64,000 nt of DNA from Isoperla grammatica (taxonomy: Eukaryota > Arthropoda > Insecta > Plecoptera > Perlodidae): assembly GCA_945910005.1 (NCBI GenBank), contig OX246744.1:43340943-43404942 (forward strand). Reading direction: 5' to 3'. The first letter of the stretch is position 1. Every line of letters starts with the position of its first letter. Position numbers and translations under genes: made by a program. Below the pieces are notes generated by a model. That model did no database searches, was not told the origin of the DNA, and saw only the letters and a program-made list of their open reading frames with translations. This document shows positions 1 to 15,900 of the stretch, in pieces.

Positions 1-3000
1 CTCCTCGTACAGCACTGAAACACACAGATAGAGTTACAGCCGGGGCGTATTGGCTTCGTCTCACCGTCCTCTATAGTAGCGCACTCCTCGTACAACACTG
101 AAACACACAGATAGAGTTACAGCCGGGGCGTATTGGCCTCGTCTCACCGTCCTCTATAGTAGCGCACTCCTCGTACAACACTAAAACACACAGATAGAGT
201 TACAGCCCGGGCGTATTGGCTTCGTCTCACCGTCCTCTATAGTAGCGCACTCCTCGTACAGCACTGAAACACACAGATAGAGTTACAGCCCGGGCGTATT
301 GGCTTCGTCTCACTGTCCTCTATAGTAGCGCACTCCTCGTAAAGCACTGAAACACACAGATAGAGTTACAACCCGGGCGTATTGGCTTCGTCTCACCGTC
401 CTCTATAGTAGCGCACTCCTCGTACAGCACTGAAACACACAGATAGAGTTACAGCCCGGGCGTATTGGCTTCGTCTCACCGTCCTCTATAGTAGCGCACT
501 CCTCGTAAAGCACTGAAACACACAGATAGAGTTACAGCCCGGGCGTATTGGCTTCGTTTCACTGTCCTCTATAGTAGCGCACTCCTCGTAAAGCACTGAA
601 ACACACAGATAGAGTTACAGCCCGGGCGTATTGGCTTCGTCTCACCGTCCTCTATAGTAGCGCACTCCTCGTACAACACTGAAACACACAGATAGAGTTA
701 CAGCCCGGGCGTATTGGCTTCGTCTCACCGTCCTCTATAGTAGCGCACTCCTCGTACAACACTGAAACACACAGATAGAGTTACAGCCCGGGCGTATTGG
801 CTTCGTCTCACCGTCCTCTATAGAAGCGCACTCCTCGTACAACACTGAAACACACAGATAGAGTTACAGCCGGGGCGTATTGGCTTCGTCTCACCGTCCT
901 CTATAGTAGCGCACTCCTCGTACAACACTGAAACACACAGATAGAGTTACAGCCCGGGCGTATTGGCTTCGTCTCACCGTCCTCTATAGTAGCGCACTCC
1001 TCGTACAGCACTGAAACACACAGATAGAGTTACAGCCGGGGCGTATTGGCTTCGTCTCACCGTCCTCTATAGTAGCGCACAGCACTGAAACACACAGATA
1101 GAGTTACAGCCGGGGCGTATTGGCTTCGTCTCACCGTCCTCTATAGTAGCGCACTCCTCGTACAGCACTGAAACACACAGATAGAGTTACAGCCCGGGCG
1201 TATTGGCTTCGTCTCACCGTCCTCTATAGTAGCGCACTCCTCGTACAACACTGAAACACACAGATAGAGTTACAGCCGGGGCGTATTGGCTTCGTCTCAC
1301 CGTCCTCTATAGTAGCGCACTCCTCGTACAACACTGAAACACACAGATAGAGTTACAGCCCGGGCGTATTGGCTTCGTCTCACCGTCCTCTATAGTAGCG
1401 CACTCCTCGTACAACACTGAAACACACAGATAGAGTTACAGCCGGGGCGTATTGGCTTCGTCTCACCGTACTCTATAGTAGCGCACTCCTCGTACAGCAC
1501 TGAAACACACAGATAGAGTTACAGCCCGGGCGTATTGGCTTCGTCTCACCGTCCTCTATAGTAGCGCACTCCTCGTACAACACTGAAACACACAGATAGA
1601 GTTACAGCCGGGGCGTATTGGCTTCGTCTCACCGTACTCTATAGTAGCGCACTCCTCGTACAGCACTGAAACACACAGATAGAGTTACAGCCGGGGCGTA
1701 TTGGCTTCGTCTCACCGTCCTCTATAGTAGCGCACTCCTCGTACAGCACTGAAACACACAGATAGAGTTACACCCCGGGCGTATTGGCTTCGTCTCACCG
1801 TCCTCTATAGTAGCGCACTCCTCGTACAACACTGAAACACACAGATAGAGTTACAGCCCGGGCGTATTGGCTTCGTCTCACCGTCCTCTATAGTAGCGCA
1901 CTCCTCGTACAGCACTGAAACACACAGATAGAGTTACAGCCGGGGCGTATTGGCTTCGTCTCACCGTCCTCTATAGTAGCGCACTCCTCGTACAACACTG
2001 AAACACACAGATAGAGTTACAGCCCGGGCGTATTGGCTTCGTCTCACCGTCCTCTATAGTAGCGTACAGCACTGAAACACACAGATAGAGTTACAGCCCG
2101 GGCGTATTGGCTTCGTCTCACCGTCCTCTATAGTAGCGCACTCCTCGTACAACACTGAAACACACAGATAGAGTTACAGCCGGGGCGTATTGGCTTCGTC
2201 TCACCGTCCTCTATAGTAGCGCACTCCTTGTACAACACTGAAACACACAGATAGAGTTACAGCCCGGGCGTATTGGCTTCGTCTCACCGTCCTCTATAGT
2301 AGCGCACTCCTCGTACAACACTGAAACACACAGATAGAGTTACAGCCCGGGCGTATTGGCTTCGTCTCACCGTCCTCTATAGTAGCGCACTCCTCGTACA
2401 GCACTGAAACACACAGATAGAGTTACAGCCGGGGCGTATTGGCTTCGTCTCACCGTCCTCTATAGTAGCGCACTCCTCGTACAACACTGAAACACACAGA
2501 TAGAGTTACAGCCCGGGCGTATTGGCTTCGTCTCACCGTCCTCTATAGTAGCGCACTCCTCGTACAACACTGAAACACACAGATAGAGTTACAGCCGGGG
2601 CGTATTGGCTTCGTCTCACCGTCCTCTATAGTAGCGCACTCCTCGTACAACACTGAAACACACAGATAGAGTTACAGCCCGGGCGTATTGGCTTTGTCTC
2701 ACCGTCCTCTATAGTAGCGCTCTCCTCGTACAACACTGAAACACACAGATAGAGTTACAGCCCGGGCGTATTGGCTTCGTCTCACCGTCCTCTATAGTAG
2801 CGCACAGCACTGAAACACACAGATAGAGTTACAGCCGGGGCGTATTGGCTTCGTCTCACCGTCCTCTATAGTAGCGCACTCCTCGTACAACACTGAAACA
2901 CACAGATAGAGTTACAGCCGGGGCGTATTGGCTTCGTCTCACCGTCCTCTATAGTAGCGCACTCCTCGTACAACACTGAAACACACAGATAGAGTTACAG

Positions 3001-6000
3001 CCCGGGCGTATTGGCTTCGTCTCACCGTCCTCTATAGTAGCGCACTCCTCGTACAACACTGAAACACACAGATAGAGTTACAGCCGGGGCGTATTGGCTT
3101 CGTCTCACCGTCCTCTATAGTAGCGCACTCCTCGTACAGCACTGAAACACACAGATAGAGTTACAGCCGGGGCGTATTGGCTTCGTCTCACCGTCCTCTA
3201 TAGTAGCGCACTCCTCGTACAACACTGAAACACACAGATAGAGTTACAGCCCGGGCGTATTGGCTTCGTCTCACCGTCCTCTATAGTAGCGCACTCCTCG
3301 TACAACACTGAAACACACAGATAGAGTTACAGCCCGGGCGTATTGGCTTCGTCTCACCGTCCTCTATAGTAGCGCATTCCTCGTACAACACTGAAACACA
3401 CAGATAGAGTTACAGCCGGGGCGTATTGGCTTCGTCTCACCGTCCTCTATAGTAGCGCACTCCTCGTACAACACTGAAACACACTGATAGAGTTACAGCC
3501 GGGGCGTATTGGCTTCGTCTCACCGTCCTCTATAGTAGCGCACTCCTCGTACAACACTGAAACACACAGATAGAGTTACAGCCCGGGCGTATTGGCTTCG
3601 TCTCACCGTCCTCTATAGTAGCGCACTCCTCGTACAGCACTGAAACACACCGATAGAGTTACAGCCCGGGCGTATTGGCTTCGTCTCACCGTACTCTATA
3701 GTAGCGCACTCCTCGTACAACACTGAAACACACCGATAGAGTTACAGCCCGGGCGTATTGGCTTCGTCTCACCGTCCTCTATAGTAGCGCACTCCTCGTA
3801 CAACACTGAAACACACAGATAGAGTTACAGCCGGGGCGTATTGGCTTCGTCTCACCGTCCTCTATAGTAGCGCACAGCACTGAAACACACCGATAGAGTT
3901 ACAGCCCGGGCGTATTGGCTTCGTCTCACCGTACTCTATAGTAGCGCACTCCTCGTACAACACTGAAACACACCGATAGAGTTACAGCCCGGGCGTATTG
4001 GCTTCGTCTCACCGTCCTCTATAGTAGCGCACTCCTCGTACAACACTGAAACACACAGATAGAGTTACAGCCCGGGCGTATTGGCTTCGTCTCACCGTCC
4101 TCTATAGTAGCGCACTCCTCGTAAAGCACTGAAACACACAGATAGAGTTACAGCCGGGGCGTATTGGCTTCGTCTCACCGTCCTCTATAGTAGCGCACTC
4201 CTCGTACAACACTGAAACACACAGATAGAGTTACAGCCGGGGCGTATTGGCTTCGTCTCACCGTCCTCTATAGTAGCGCACTCCTTGTACAGCACTGAAA
4301 CACACAGATAGAGTTACAGCCGGGGCGTATTGGCTTCGTCTCACCGTCCTCTATAGTAGCGCACAGCACTGAAACACACAGATAGAGTTACAGCCGGGGC
4401 GTATTGGCTTCGTCTCACCGTCCTCTATAGTAGCGCACTCCTCGCACAGCACTGAAACACACAGATAGAGTTACAGCCCGGGCGTATTGGCTTCGTCTCA
4501 CCGTCCTCTATAGTAGCGCACTCCTCGTACAGCACTGAAACACACAGATAGAGTTACAGCCGGGGCGTATTGGCTTCGTCTCACCGTCCTCTATAGTAGC
4601 GCACTCCTCGTACAGCACTGAAACACACAGATAGAGTTACAGCCGGGGCGTATTGGCTTCGTCTCACCGTCCTCTATAGTAGCGCACTCCTCGTACAACA
4701 CTGAAACACACAGATAGAGTTACAGCCGGGGCGTATTGGCTTCGTCTCACCGTCCTCTATAGTAGCGCACTCCTCGTACAGCACTGAAACACACAGATAG
4801 AGTTACAGCCGGGGCGTATTGGCTTCGTCTCACCGTCCTCTATAGTAGCGCACTCCTCGTACAGCACTGAAACACACAGATAGAGTTACAGCCCGGGCGT
4901 ATTGGCTTCGTCTCACCGTCCTCTATAGAAGCGCACTCCTCGTACAGCACTGAAACACACAGATAGAGTTACAGCCCGGGCGTATTGGCTTCGTCTCACC
5001 GTCCTCTATAGTAGCGCACTCCTCGTACAACACTGAAACACACAGATAGAGTTACAGCCGGGGCGTATTGGCTTCGTCTCACCGTACTCTATAGTAGCGC
5101 ACTCCTCGTACAACACTGAAACACACAGAAAGAGTTACAGCCGGGGCGTATTGGCTTCGTCTCACCGTCCTCTATAGTAGCGCACTCCTCGTACAACACT
5201 GAAACACACAGATAGAGTTACAGCCGGGGCGTATTGGCTTCGTCTCACCGTACTCTATAGTAGCGCACTCCTCGTACAGCACTGAAACACACAGATAGAG
5301 TTACAGCCCGGGCGTATTGGCTTCGTCTCACCGTCCTCTATAGTAGCGCACTCCTCGTACAACACTGAAACACACAGAAAGAGTTACAGCCGGGGCGTAT
5401 TGGCTTCGTCTCACCGTCCTCTATAGTAGCGCACTCCTCGTACAACACTGAAACACACAGATAGAGTTACAGCCCGGGCGTATTGGCTTCGTCTCACCGT
5501 CCTCTATAGTAGCGCACAGCACTGAAACACACAGATAGAGTTACAGCCCGGGCGTATTGGCTTCGTCTCACCGTCCTCTATAGTAGCGCACAGCACTGAA
5601 ACACACAGATAGAGTTACAGCCCGGGCGTATTGGCTTCGTCTCACCGTCCTCTATAGTAGCGCACTCCTCGTACAACACTGAAACACACAGATAGAGTTA
5701 CAGCCCGGGCGTATTGGCTTCGTCTCACCGTCCTCTATAGTAGCGCACTCCTCGTACAGCACTGAAACACACAGATAGAGTTACAGCCGGGGCGTATTGG
5801 CTTCGTCTCACCGTCCTCTATAGTAGCGCACTCCTCGTACAACACTGAAACACACAGATAGAGTTACAGCCGGGGCGTATTGGCTTCGTCTCACCGTCCT
5901 CTATAGTAGCGCACTCCTCGTACAACACTGAAACACACAGATAGAGTTACAGCCGGGGCGTATTGGCTTCGTCTCACCGTCCTCTATAGTAGCGCACTCC

Positions 6001-9000
6001 TCGTACAACACTGAAACACACAGATAGAGTTACAGCCGGGGCGTATTGGCTTCGTCTCACCGTCCTCTATAGTAGCGCACTCCTCGTACAACACTGAAAC
6101 ACACAGATAGAGTTACAGCCGGGGCGTATTGGCTTCGTCTCACCGTCCTCTATAGAAGCGCACTCCTCGTACAACACTGAAACACACAGATAGAGTTACA
6201 GCCGGGGCGTATTGGCTTCGTCTCACCGACCTCTATAGTAGCGCACTCCTCGTACAGCACTGAAACACACAGATAGAGTTACAGCCGGGGCGTATTGGCT
6301 TCGTCTCACCGTCCTCTATAGTAGCGCACTCCTCGTACAGCACTGAAACACACAGATAGAGTTACAGCCGGGGCGTATTGGCTTCGTCTCACCGTCCTCT
6401 ATAGTAGCGCACTCCTCGTACAACACTGAAACACACAGATAGAGTTACAGCCGGGGCGTATTGGCTTCGTCTCACCGTCCTCTATAGTAGCGCACTCCTC
6501 GTACAGCACTGAAACACACAGATAGAGTTACAGCCGGGGCGTATTGGCTTCGTCTCACCGTCCTCTATAGTAGCGCACTCCTCGTACAACACTGAAACAC
6601 ACAGATAGAGTTACAGCCGGGGCGTATTGGCTTCGTCTCACCGTCCTCTATAGTAGCGCACTCCTTGTACAGCACTGAAACACACAGATAGAGTTACAGC
6701 CCGGGCGTATTGGCTTCGTCTCACCGTCCTCTATAGTAGCGCACTCCTCGTACAGCACTGAAACACACAGATAGAGTTACAGCCCGGGCGTATTGGCTTC
6801 GTCTCACCGTCCTCTATAGTAGCGCACTCCTCGTACAGCACTGAAACACACTGATAGAGTTACAGCCCGGGCGTATTGGCTTCGGCTCACCGTCCTCTAT
6901 AGTAGCGCACAGCACTGAAACACACAGATAGAGTTACAGCCCGGGCGTATTGGCTTCGTCTCACCGTCCTCTATAGTAGCGCACTCCTCGTACAGCACTG
7001 AAACACACAGATAGAGTTACAGCCCGGGCGTATTGGCTTCGTCTCACCGTCCTCTATAGAAGCGCACTCCTCGTACAACACTGAAACACACAGATAGAGT
7101 TACAGCCGGGGCGTATTGGCTTCGTCTCACCGTCCTCTATAGTAGCGCACTCCTCGTACAACACTGAAACACACAGATAGAGTTACAGCCCGGGCGTATT
7201 GGCTTCGTCTCACCGTCCTCTATAGTAGCGCACTCCTCGTAAAGCACTGAAACACACAGATAGAGTTACAGCCCGGGCGTATTGGCTTCGTCTCACCGTA
7301 CTCTATAGTAGCGCACTCCTCGTACAACACTGAAACACACAGATAGAGTTACAGCCGGGGCGTATTGGCTTCGTCTCACCGTCCTCTATAGTAGCGCACT
7401 CCTCGTACAACACTGAAACACACAGATAGAGTTACAGCCGGGGCGTATTGGCTTCGTCTCACCGTCCTCTATAGTAGCGCACTCCTCGTACAACACTGAA
7501 ACACACAGATAGAGTTACAGCCCGGGCGTATTGGCTTCGTCTCACCGTCCTCTATAGTAGCGCACTCCTCGTACAACACTGAAACACACAGATAGAGTTA
7601 CAGCCCGGGCGTATTGGCTTCGTCTCACCGTCCTCTATAGTAGCGCACTCCTCGTACAACACTGAAACACACAGATAGAGTTACAGCCCGGGCGTATTGG
7701 CTTCGTCTCACCGTCCTCTATAGTAGCGCACTCCTCGTACAACACTGAAACACACAGATAGAGTTACAGCCGGGGCGTATTGGCTTCGTCTCACCGTCCT
7801 CTATAGTAGCGCACTCCTCGTACAGCACTGAAACACACAGATAGAGTTACAGCCGGGGCGTATTGGCTTCGTCTCACCGTCCTCTATAGAAGCGCACTCC
7901 TCGTACAGCACTGAAACACACAGATAGAGTTACAGCCGGGGCGTATTGGCTTCGTCTCACCGTCCTCTATAGTAGCGCACTCCTCGTACAACACTGAAAC
8001 ACACAGATAGAGTTACAGCCGGGGCGTATTGGCTTCGTCTCACCGTCCTCTATAGTAGCGCACTCCTTGTACAGCACTGAAACACACAGATAGAGTTACA
8101 GCCGGGGCGTATTGGCTTCGTCTCACCGTCCTCTATAGAAGCGCACTCCTCGTACAGCACTGAAACACACAGATAGAGTTACAGCCCGGGCGTATTGGCT
8201 TCGTCTCACCGTCCTCTATAGTAGCGCACTCCTCGTACAACACTGAAACACACAGATAGAGTTACAGCCGGGGCGTATTGGCTTCGTCTCACCGTCCTCT
8301 ATAGTAGCGCACTCCTCGTACAACACTGAAACACACAGATAGAGTTACAGCCGGGGCGTATTGGCTTCGTCTCACCGTCCTCTATAGTAGCGCACTCCTC
8401 GTACAACACTGAAACACACAGATAGAGTTACAGCCGGGGCGTATTGGCTTCGTCTCACCGTCCTCTATAGTAGCGCACTCCTCGTACAACACTGAAACAC
8501 ACAGATAGAGTTACAGCCGGGGCGTATTGGCTTCGTCTCACCGTCCTCTATAGTAGCGCACTCCTTGTACAGCACTGAAACACACAGATAGAGTTACAGC
8601 CCGGGCGTATTGGCTTCGTCTCACCGTCCTCTATAGTAGCGCACTCCTCGTACAGCACTGAAACACACAGATAGAGTTACAGCCCGGGCGTATTGGCTTC
8701 GTCTCACCGTCCTCTATAGAAGCGCACTCCTCGTACAACACTGAAACACACAGATAGAGTTACAGCCCGGGCGTATTGGCTTCGTCTCACCGTCCTCTAT
8801 AGTAGCGCACTCCTCGTACAACACTGAAACACACAGATAGAGTTACAGCCCGGGCGTATTGGCTTCGTCTCACCGTCCTCTATAGTAGCGCACTCCTCGT
8901 ACAGCACTGAAACACACTGATAGAGTTACAGCCCGGGCGTATTGGCTTCGTCTCACCGTCCTCTATAGTAGCGCACAGCACTGAAACACACAGATAGAGT

Positions 9001-12000
9001 TACAGCCCGGGCGTATTGGCTTCGTCTCACCGTCCTCTATAGTAGCGCACTCCTCGTACAGCACTGAAACACACAGATAGAGTTACAGCCGGGGCGTATT
9101 GGCTTCGTCTCACCGTACTCTATAGTAGCGCACTCCTCGTAAAGCACTGAAACACACAGATAGAGTTACAGCCGGGGCGTATTGGCTTCGTCTCACCGTA
9201 CTCTATAGTAGCGCACTCCTCGTAAAGCACTGAAACACACAGATAGAGTTACAGCCCGGGCGTATTGGCTTCGTCTCACCGTCCTCTATAGTAGCGCACT
9301 CCTCGTACAGCACTGAAACACACAGATAGAGTTACAGCCCGGGCGTATTGGCTTCGTCTCACCGTCCTCTATAGTAGCGCACTCCTCGTACAACACTGAA
9401 ACACACAGATAGAGTTACAGCCGGGGCGTATTGGCTTCGTCTCACCGTCCTCTATAGTAGCGCACTCCTCGTACAACACTGAAACACACAGATAGAGTTA
9501 CAGCCGGGGCGTATTGGCTTCGTCTCACCGTCCTCTATAGTAGCGCACTCCTCGTACAACACTGAAACACACAGATAGAGTTACAGCCGGGGCGTATTGG
9601 CTTCGTCTCACCGTCCTCTATAGTAGCGCACTCCTCGTACAGCACTGAAACACACAGATAGAGTTACAGCCGGGGCGTATTGGCTTCGTCTCACCGTCCT
9701 CTATAGTAGCGCACTCCTCGTACAGCACTGAAACACACAGATAGAGTTACAGCCGGGGCGTATTGGCTTCGTTTCACCGTCCTCTATAGTAGCGCACTCC
9801 TCGTACAACACTGAAACACACAGAAAGAGTTACAGCCGGGGCGTATTGGCTTCGTCTCACCGTCCTCTATAGTAGCGCACTCCTCGTACAACACTGAAAC
9901 ACACAGATAGAGTTACAGCCCGGGCGTATTGGCTTCGTCTCACCGTCCTCTATAGTAGCGCACTCCTCGTACAACACTGAAACACACAGATAGAGTTACA
10001 GCCCGGGCGTATTGGCTTCGTCTCACCGTCCTCTATAGTAGCGCACTCCTCGTACAACACTGAAACACACAGATAGAGTTACAGCCGGGGCGTATTGGCT
10101 TCGTCTCACCGTCCTCTATAGTAGCGCACTCCTCGTACAACACTGAAACACACAGATAGAGTTACAGCCGGGGCGTATTGGCCTCGTTTCACCGTCCTCT
10201 ATAGTAGCGCACTCCTCGTACAGCACTGAAACACACAGATAGAGTTACAGCCCGGGCGTATTGGCTTCGTCTCACCGTCCTCTATAGTAGCGCACTCCTC
10301 GTACAACACTGAAACACACAGATAGAGTTACAGCCGGGGCGTATTGGCTTCGTCTCACCGTCCTCTATAGTAGCGCACTCCTCGTACAACACTGAAACAC
10401 ACAGATAGAGTTACAGCCGGGGCGTATTGGCTTCGTCTCACCGTCCTCTATAGTAGCGCACTCCTCGTACAACACTGAAACACACAGATAGAGTTACAGC
10501 CGGGGCGTATTGGCTTCGTCTCACCGTACTCTATAGTAGCGCACAGCACTGAAACACACAGATAGAGTTACAGCCGGGGCGTATTGGCTTCGTCTCACCG
10601 TCCTCTATAGTAGCGCACTCCTCGTACAGCACTGAAACACACAGATAGAGTTACAGCCCGGGCGTATTGGCTTCGTCTCACCGTCCTCTATAGTAGCGCA
10701 CTCCTCGTACAACACTGAAACACACAGATAGAGTTACAGCCGGGGCGTATTGGCTTCGTCTCACCGTCCTCTATGAGTAGCGCACTCCTCGTACAGCACT
10801 GAAACACACAGATAGAGTTACAGCCGGGGCGTATTGGCTTCGTCTCACCGTCCTCTATAGTAGCGCACTCCTCGTACAACACTGTAACACACAGATAGAG
10901 TTACAGCCGGGGCGTATTGGCTTCGTCTCACCGTCCTCTATAGTAGCGCACTCCTCGTACAACACTGAAACACACAGATAGAGTTACAGCCGGGGCGTAT
11001 TGGCTTCGTCTCACCGTCCTCTATAGAAGCGCACTCCTCGTACAACACTGAAACACACAGATAGAGTTACAGCCGGGGCGTATTGGCTTCGTCTCACCGA
11101 CCTCTATAGTAGCGCACTCCTCGTACAGCACTGAAACACACAGATAGAGTTACAGCCGGGGCGTATTGGCTTCGTCTCACCGTCCTCTATAGTAGCGCAC
11201 TCCTCGTACAACACTGAAACACACAGATAGAGTTACAGCCGGGGCGTATTGGCTTCGTCTCACCGTCCTCTATAGTAGCGCACTCCTCGTACAACACTGA
11301 AACACACAGATAGAGTTACAGCCGGGGCGTATTGGCTTCGTCTCACCGTCCTCTATAGTAGCGCACTCCTTGTACAGCACTGAAACACACAGATAGAGTT
11401 ACAGCCCGGGCGTATTGGCTTCGTCTCACCGTCCTCTATAGTAGCGCACTCCTCGTACAGCACTGAAACACACAGATAGAGTTACAGCCCGGGCGTATTG
11501 GCTTCGTCTCACCGTCCTCTATAGTAGCGCACTCCTCGTACAGCACTGAAACACACAGATAGAGTTACAGCCGGGGCGTATTGGCTTCGTCTCACCGTCC
11601 TCTATAGTAGCGCACTCCTCGTACAACACTGAAACACACAGATAGAGTTACAGCCGGGGCGTATTGGCTTCGTCTCACCGTCCTCTATAGTAGCGCACTC
11701 CTCGTACAACACTGAAACACACAGATAGAGTTACAGCCGGGGCGTATTGGCTTCGTCTCACCGTCCTCTATAGTAGCGCACTCCTCGTACAGCACTGAAA
11801 CACACAGATAGAGTTACAGCCGGGGCGTATTGGCTTCGTCTCACCGTCCTCTATAGTAGCGCACTCCTCGTACAACACTGAAACACACAGATAGAGTTAC
11901 AGCCGGGGCGTATTGGCTTCGTCTCACCGTCCTCTATAGTAGCGCACTCCTCGTACAGCACTGAAACACACAGATAGAGTTACAGCCGGGCTGTATTGGC

Positions 12001-12929
12001 TTCGTCTCACCGTCCTCTATAGTAGCGCACTCCTCGTAAAACACTGAAACACACAGATAGAGTTACAGCCGGGGCGTATTGGCTTCGTCTCACCGTCCTC
12101 TATAGTAGCGCACTCCTCGTACAGCACTGAAACACACAGATAGAGTTACAGCCGGGGCGTATTGGCTTCGTCTCACCGTCCTCTATAGTAGCGCACTCCT
12201 CGTACAACACTGAAACACACAGATAGAGTTACAGCCGGGGCGTATTGGCTTCGTCTCACCGTCCTCTATAGAAGCGCACTCCTCGTACAACACTGAAACA
12301 CACAGATAGAGTTACAGCCCGGGCGTATTGGCTTCGTCTCACCGTCCTCTATAGTAGCGCACTCCTCGTACAGCACTGAAACACACAGATAGAGTTACAG
12401 CCGGGGCGTATTGGCTTCGTCTCACCGTCCTCTATAGTAGCGCACTCCTCGTACAGCACTGAAACACACAGATAGAGTTACAGCCGGGGCGTATTGGCTT
12501 CGTCTCACCGTCCTCTATAGTAGCGCACTCCTCGTACAGCACTGAAACACACAGATAGAGTTACAGCCGGGGCGTATTGGCTTCGTCTCACCGTCCTCTA
12601 TAGTAGCGCACTCCTCGAACAACACTGAAACACACAGATAGAGTTACAGCCGGGGCGTATTGGCTTCGTCTCACCGTCCTCTATAGTAGCGCACTCCTCG
12701 TACAGCACTGAAACACACAGATAGAGTTACAGCCGGGGCGTATTGGCTTCGTCTCACCGTCCTCTATAGTAGCGCACTTCTCGTACAGCACTGAAACACA
12801 CAGATAGAGTTACAGCCGGGGCGTATTGGCTTCGTCTCACCGTCCTCTATAGTAGCGCACTCCTCGTACAGCACTGAAACACACAGATAGAGTTACAGCC
12901 GGGGCGTATTGGCTTCGTCTCACCGTCCT

Positions 12930-15900
12930 CTATAGTAGCGCACTCCTCGTACAGCACTGAAACACACAGATAGAGTTACAGCCGGGGCGTATTGGCTTCG
13001 TCTCACCGTCCTCTATGAGTAGCGCACTCCTCGTACAGCACTGAAACACACAGATAGAGTTACAGCCGGGGCGTATTGGCTTCGTCTCACCGTCCTCTAT
13101 AGTAGCGCACTCCTCGTACAACACTGAAACACACAGATAGAGTTACAGCCCGGGCGTATTGGCTTCGTCTCACCGTCCTCTATAGTAGCGCACTCCTCGT
13201 ACAACACTGAAACACACAGATAGAGTTACAGCCCGGGCGTATTGGCTTCGTCTCACCGTCCTCTATAGTAGCGCACTCCTCGTACAGCACTGAAACACAC
13301 TGATAGAGTTACAGCCCGGGCGTATTGGCTTCGTCTCACCGTCCTCTATAGTAGCGCACAGCACTGAAACACACAGATAGAGTTACAGCCCGGGCGTATT
13401 GGCTTCGTCTCACCGTCCTCTATAGTAGCGCACTCCTCGTACAGCACTGAAACACACAGATAGAGTTACAGCCCGGGCGTATTGGCTTCGTCTCACCGTC
13501 CTCTATAGAAGCGCACTCCTCGTACAACACTGAAACACACAGATAGAGTTACAGCCGGGGCGTATTGGCTTCGTCTCACCGTCCTCTATAGTAGCGCACT
13601 CCTCGTACAACACTGAAACACACAGATAGAGTTACAGCCCGGGCGTATTGGCTTCGTCTCACCGTCCTCTATAGTAGCGCACTCCTCGTAAAGCACTGAA
13701 ACACACAGATAGAGTTACAGCCCGGGCGTATTGGCTTCGTCTCACCGTACTCTATAGTAGCGCACTCCTCGTACAACACTGAAACACACAGATAGAGTTA
13801 CAGCCGGGGCGTATTGGCTTCGTCTCACCGTCCTCTATAGTAGCGCACTCCTCGTACAACACTGAAACACACAGATAGAGTTACAGCCGGGGCGTATTGG
13901 CTTCGTCTCACCGTCCTCTATAGTAGCGCACTCCTCGTACAACACTGAAACACACAGATAGAGTTACAGCCCGGGCGTATTGGCTTCGTCTCACCGTCCT
14001 CTATAGTAGCGCACTCCTCGTACAACACTGAAACACACAGATAGAGTTACAGCCCGGGCGTATTGGCTTCGTCTCACCGTCCTCTATAGTAGCGCACTCC
14101 TCGTACAGCACTGAAACACACAGATAGAGTTACAGCCGGGGCGTATTGGCTTCGTCTCACCGTCCTCTATAGAAGCGCACTCCTCGTACAGCACTGAAAC
14201 ACACAGATAGAGTTACAGCCGGGGCGTATTGGCTTCGTCTCACCGTCCTCTATAGTAGCGCACTCCTCGTACAACACTGAAACACACAGATAGAGTTACA
14301 GCCGGGGCGTATTGGCTTCGTCTCACCGTCCTCTATAGTAGCGCACTCCTTGTACAGCACTGAAACACACAGATAGAGTTACAGCCGGGGCGTATTGGCT
14401 TCGTCTCACCGTCCTCTATAGAAGCGCACTCCTCGTACAGCACTGAAACACACAGATAGAAATACAGCCCGGGCGTATTGGCTTCGTCTCACCGTCCTCT
14501 ATAGTAGCGCACTCCTCGTACAACACTGAAACACACAGATAGAGTTACAGCCGGGGCGTATTGGCTTCGTCTCACCGTCCTCTATAGTAGCGCACTCCTC
14601 GTACAACACTGAAACACACAGATAGAGTTACAGCCGGGGCGTATTGGCTTCGTCTCACCGTCCTCTATAGTAGCGCACTCCTCGTACAACACTGAAACAC
14701 ACAGATAGAGTTACAGCCGGGGCGTATTGGCTTCGTCTCACCGTCCTCTATAGTAGCGCACTCCTCGTACAACACTGAAACACACAGATAGAGTTACAGC
14801 CGGGGCGTATTGGCTTCGTCTCACCGTCCTCTATAGTAGCGCACTCCTCGTACAACACTGAAACACACAGATAGAGTTACAGCCGGGGCGTATTGGCTTC
14901 GTCTCACCGTCCTCTATAGTAGCGCACTCCTCGTACAACACTGAAACACACAGATAGAGTTACAGCCGGGGCGTATTGGCTTCGTCTCACCGTCCTCTAT
15001 AGTAGCGCACTCCTTGTACAGCACTGAAACACACAGATAGAGTTACAGCCCGGGCGTATTGGCTTCGTCTCACCGTCCTCTATAGTAGCGCACTCCTCGT
15101 ACAGCACTGAAACACACAGATAGAGTTACAGCCCGGGCGTATTGGCTTCGTCTCACCGTCCTCTATAGAAGCGCACTCCTCGTACAACACTGAAACACAC
15201 AGATAGAGTTACAGCCCGGGCGTATTGGCTTCGTCTCACCGTCCTCTATAGTAGCGCACTCCTCGTACAACACTGAAACACACAGATAGAGTTACAGCCG
15301 GGGCGTATTGGCTTCGTCTCACCGTCCTCTATAGTAGCGCACTCCTCGTACAACACTGAAACACACAGATAGAGTTACAGCCCGGGCGTATTGGCTTCGT
15401 CTCACCGTCCTCTATAGTAGCGCACTCCTCGTACAACACTGAAACACACAGATAGAGTTACAGCCCGGGCGTATTGGCTTCGTCTCACCGTCCTCTATAG
15501 TAGCGCACTCCTCGTACAGCACTGAAACACACTGATAGAGTTACAGCCCGGGCGTATTGGCTTCGTCTCACCGTCCTCTATAGTAGCGCACAGCACTGAA
15601 ACACACAGATAGAGTTACAGCCCGGGCGTATTGGCTTCGTCTCACCGTCCTCTATAGTAGCGCACTCCTCGAACAGCACTGAAACACACAGATAGAGTTA
15701 CAGCCGGGGCGTATTGGCTTCGTCTCACCGTACTCTATAGTAGCGCACTCCTCGTACAGCACTGAAACACACAGATAGAGTTACAGCCGGGGCGTATTGG
15801 CTTCGTCTCACCGTCCTCTATAGTAGCGCACAGCACTGAAACACACAGATAGAGTTACAGCCCGGGCGTATTGGCTTCGTCTCACCGTCCTCTATAGTAG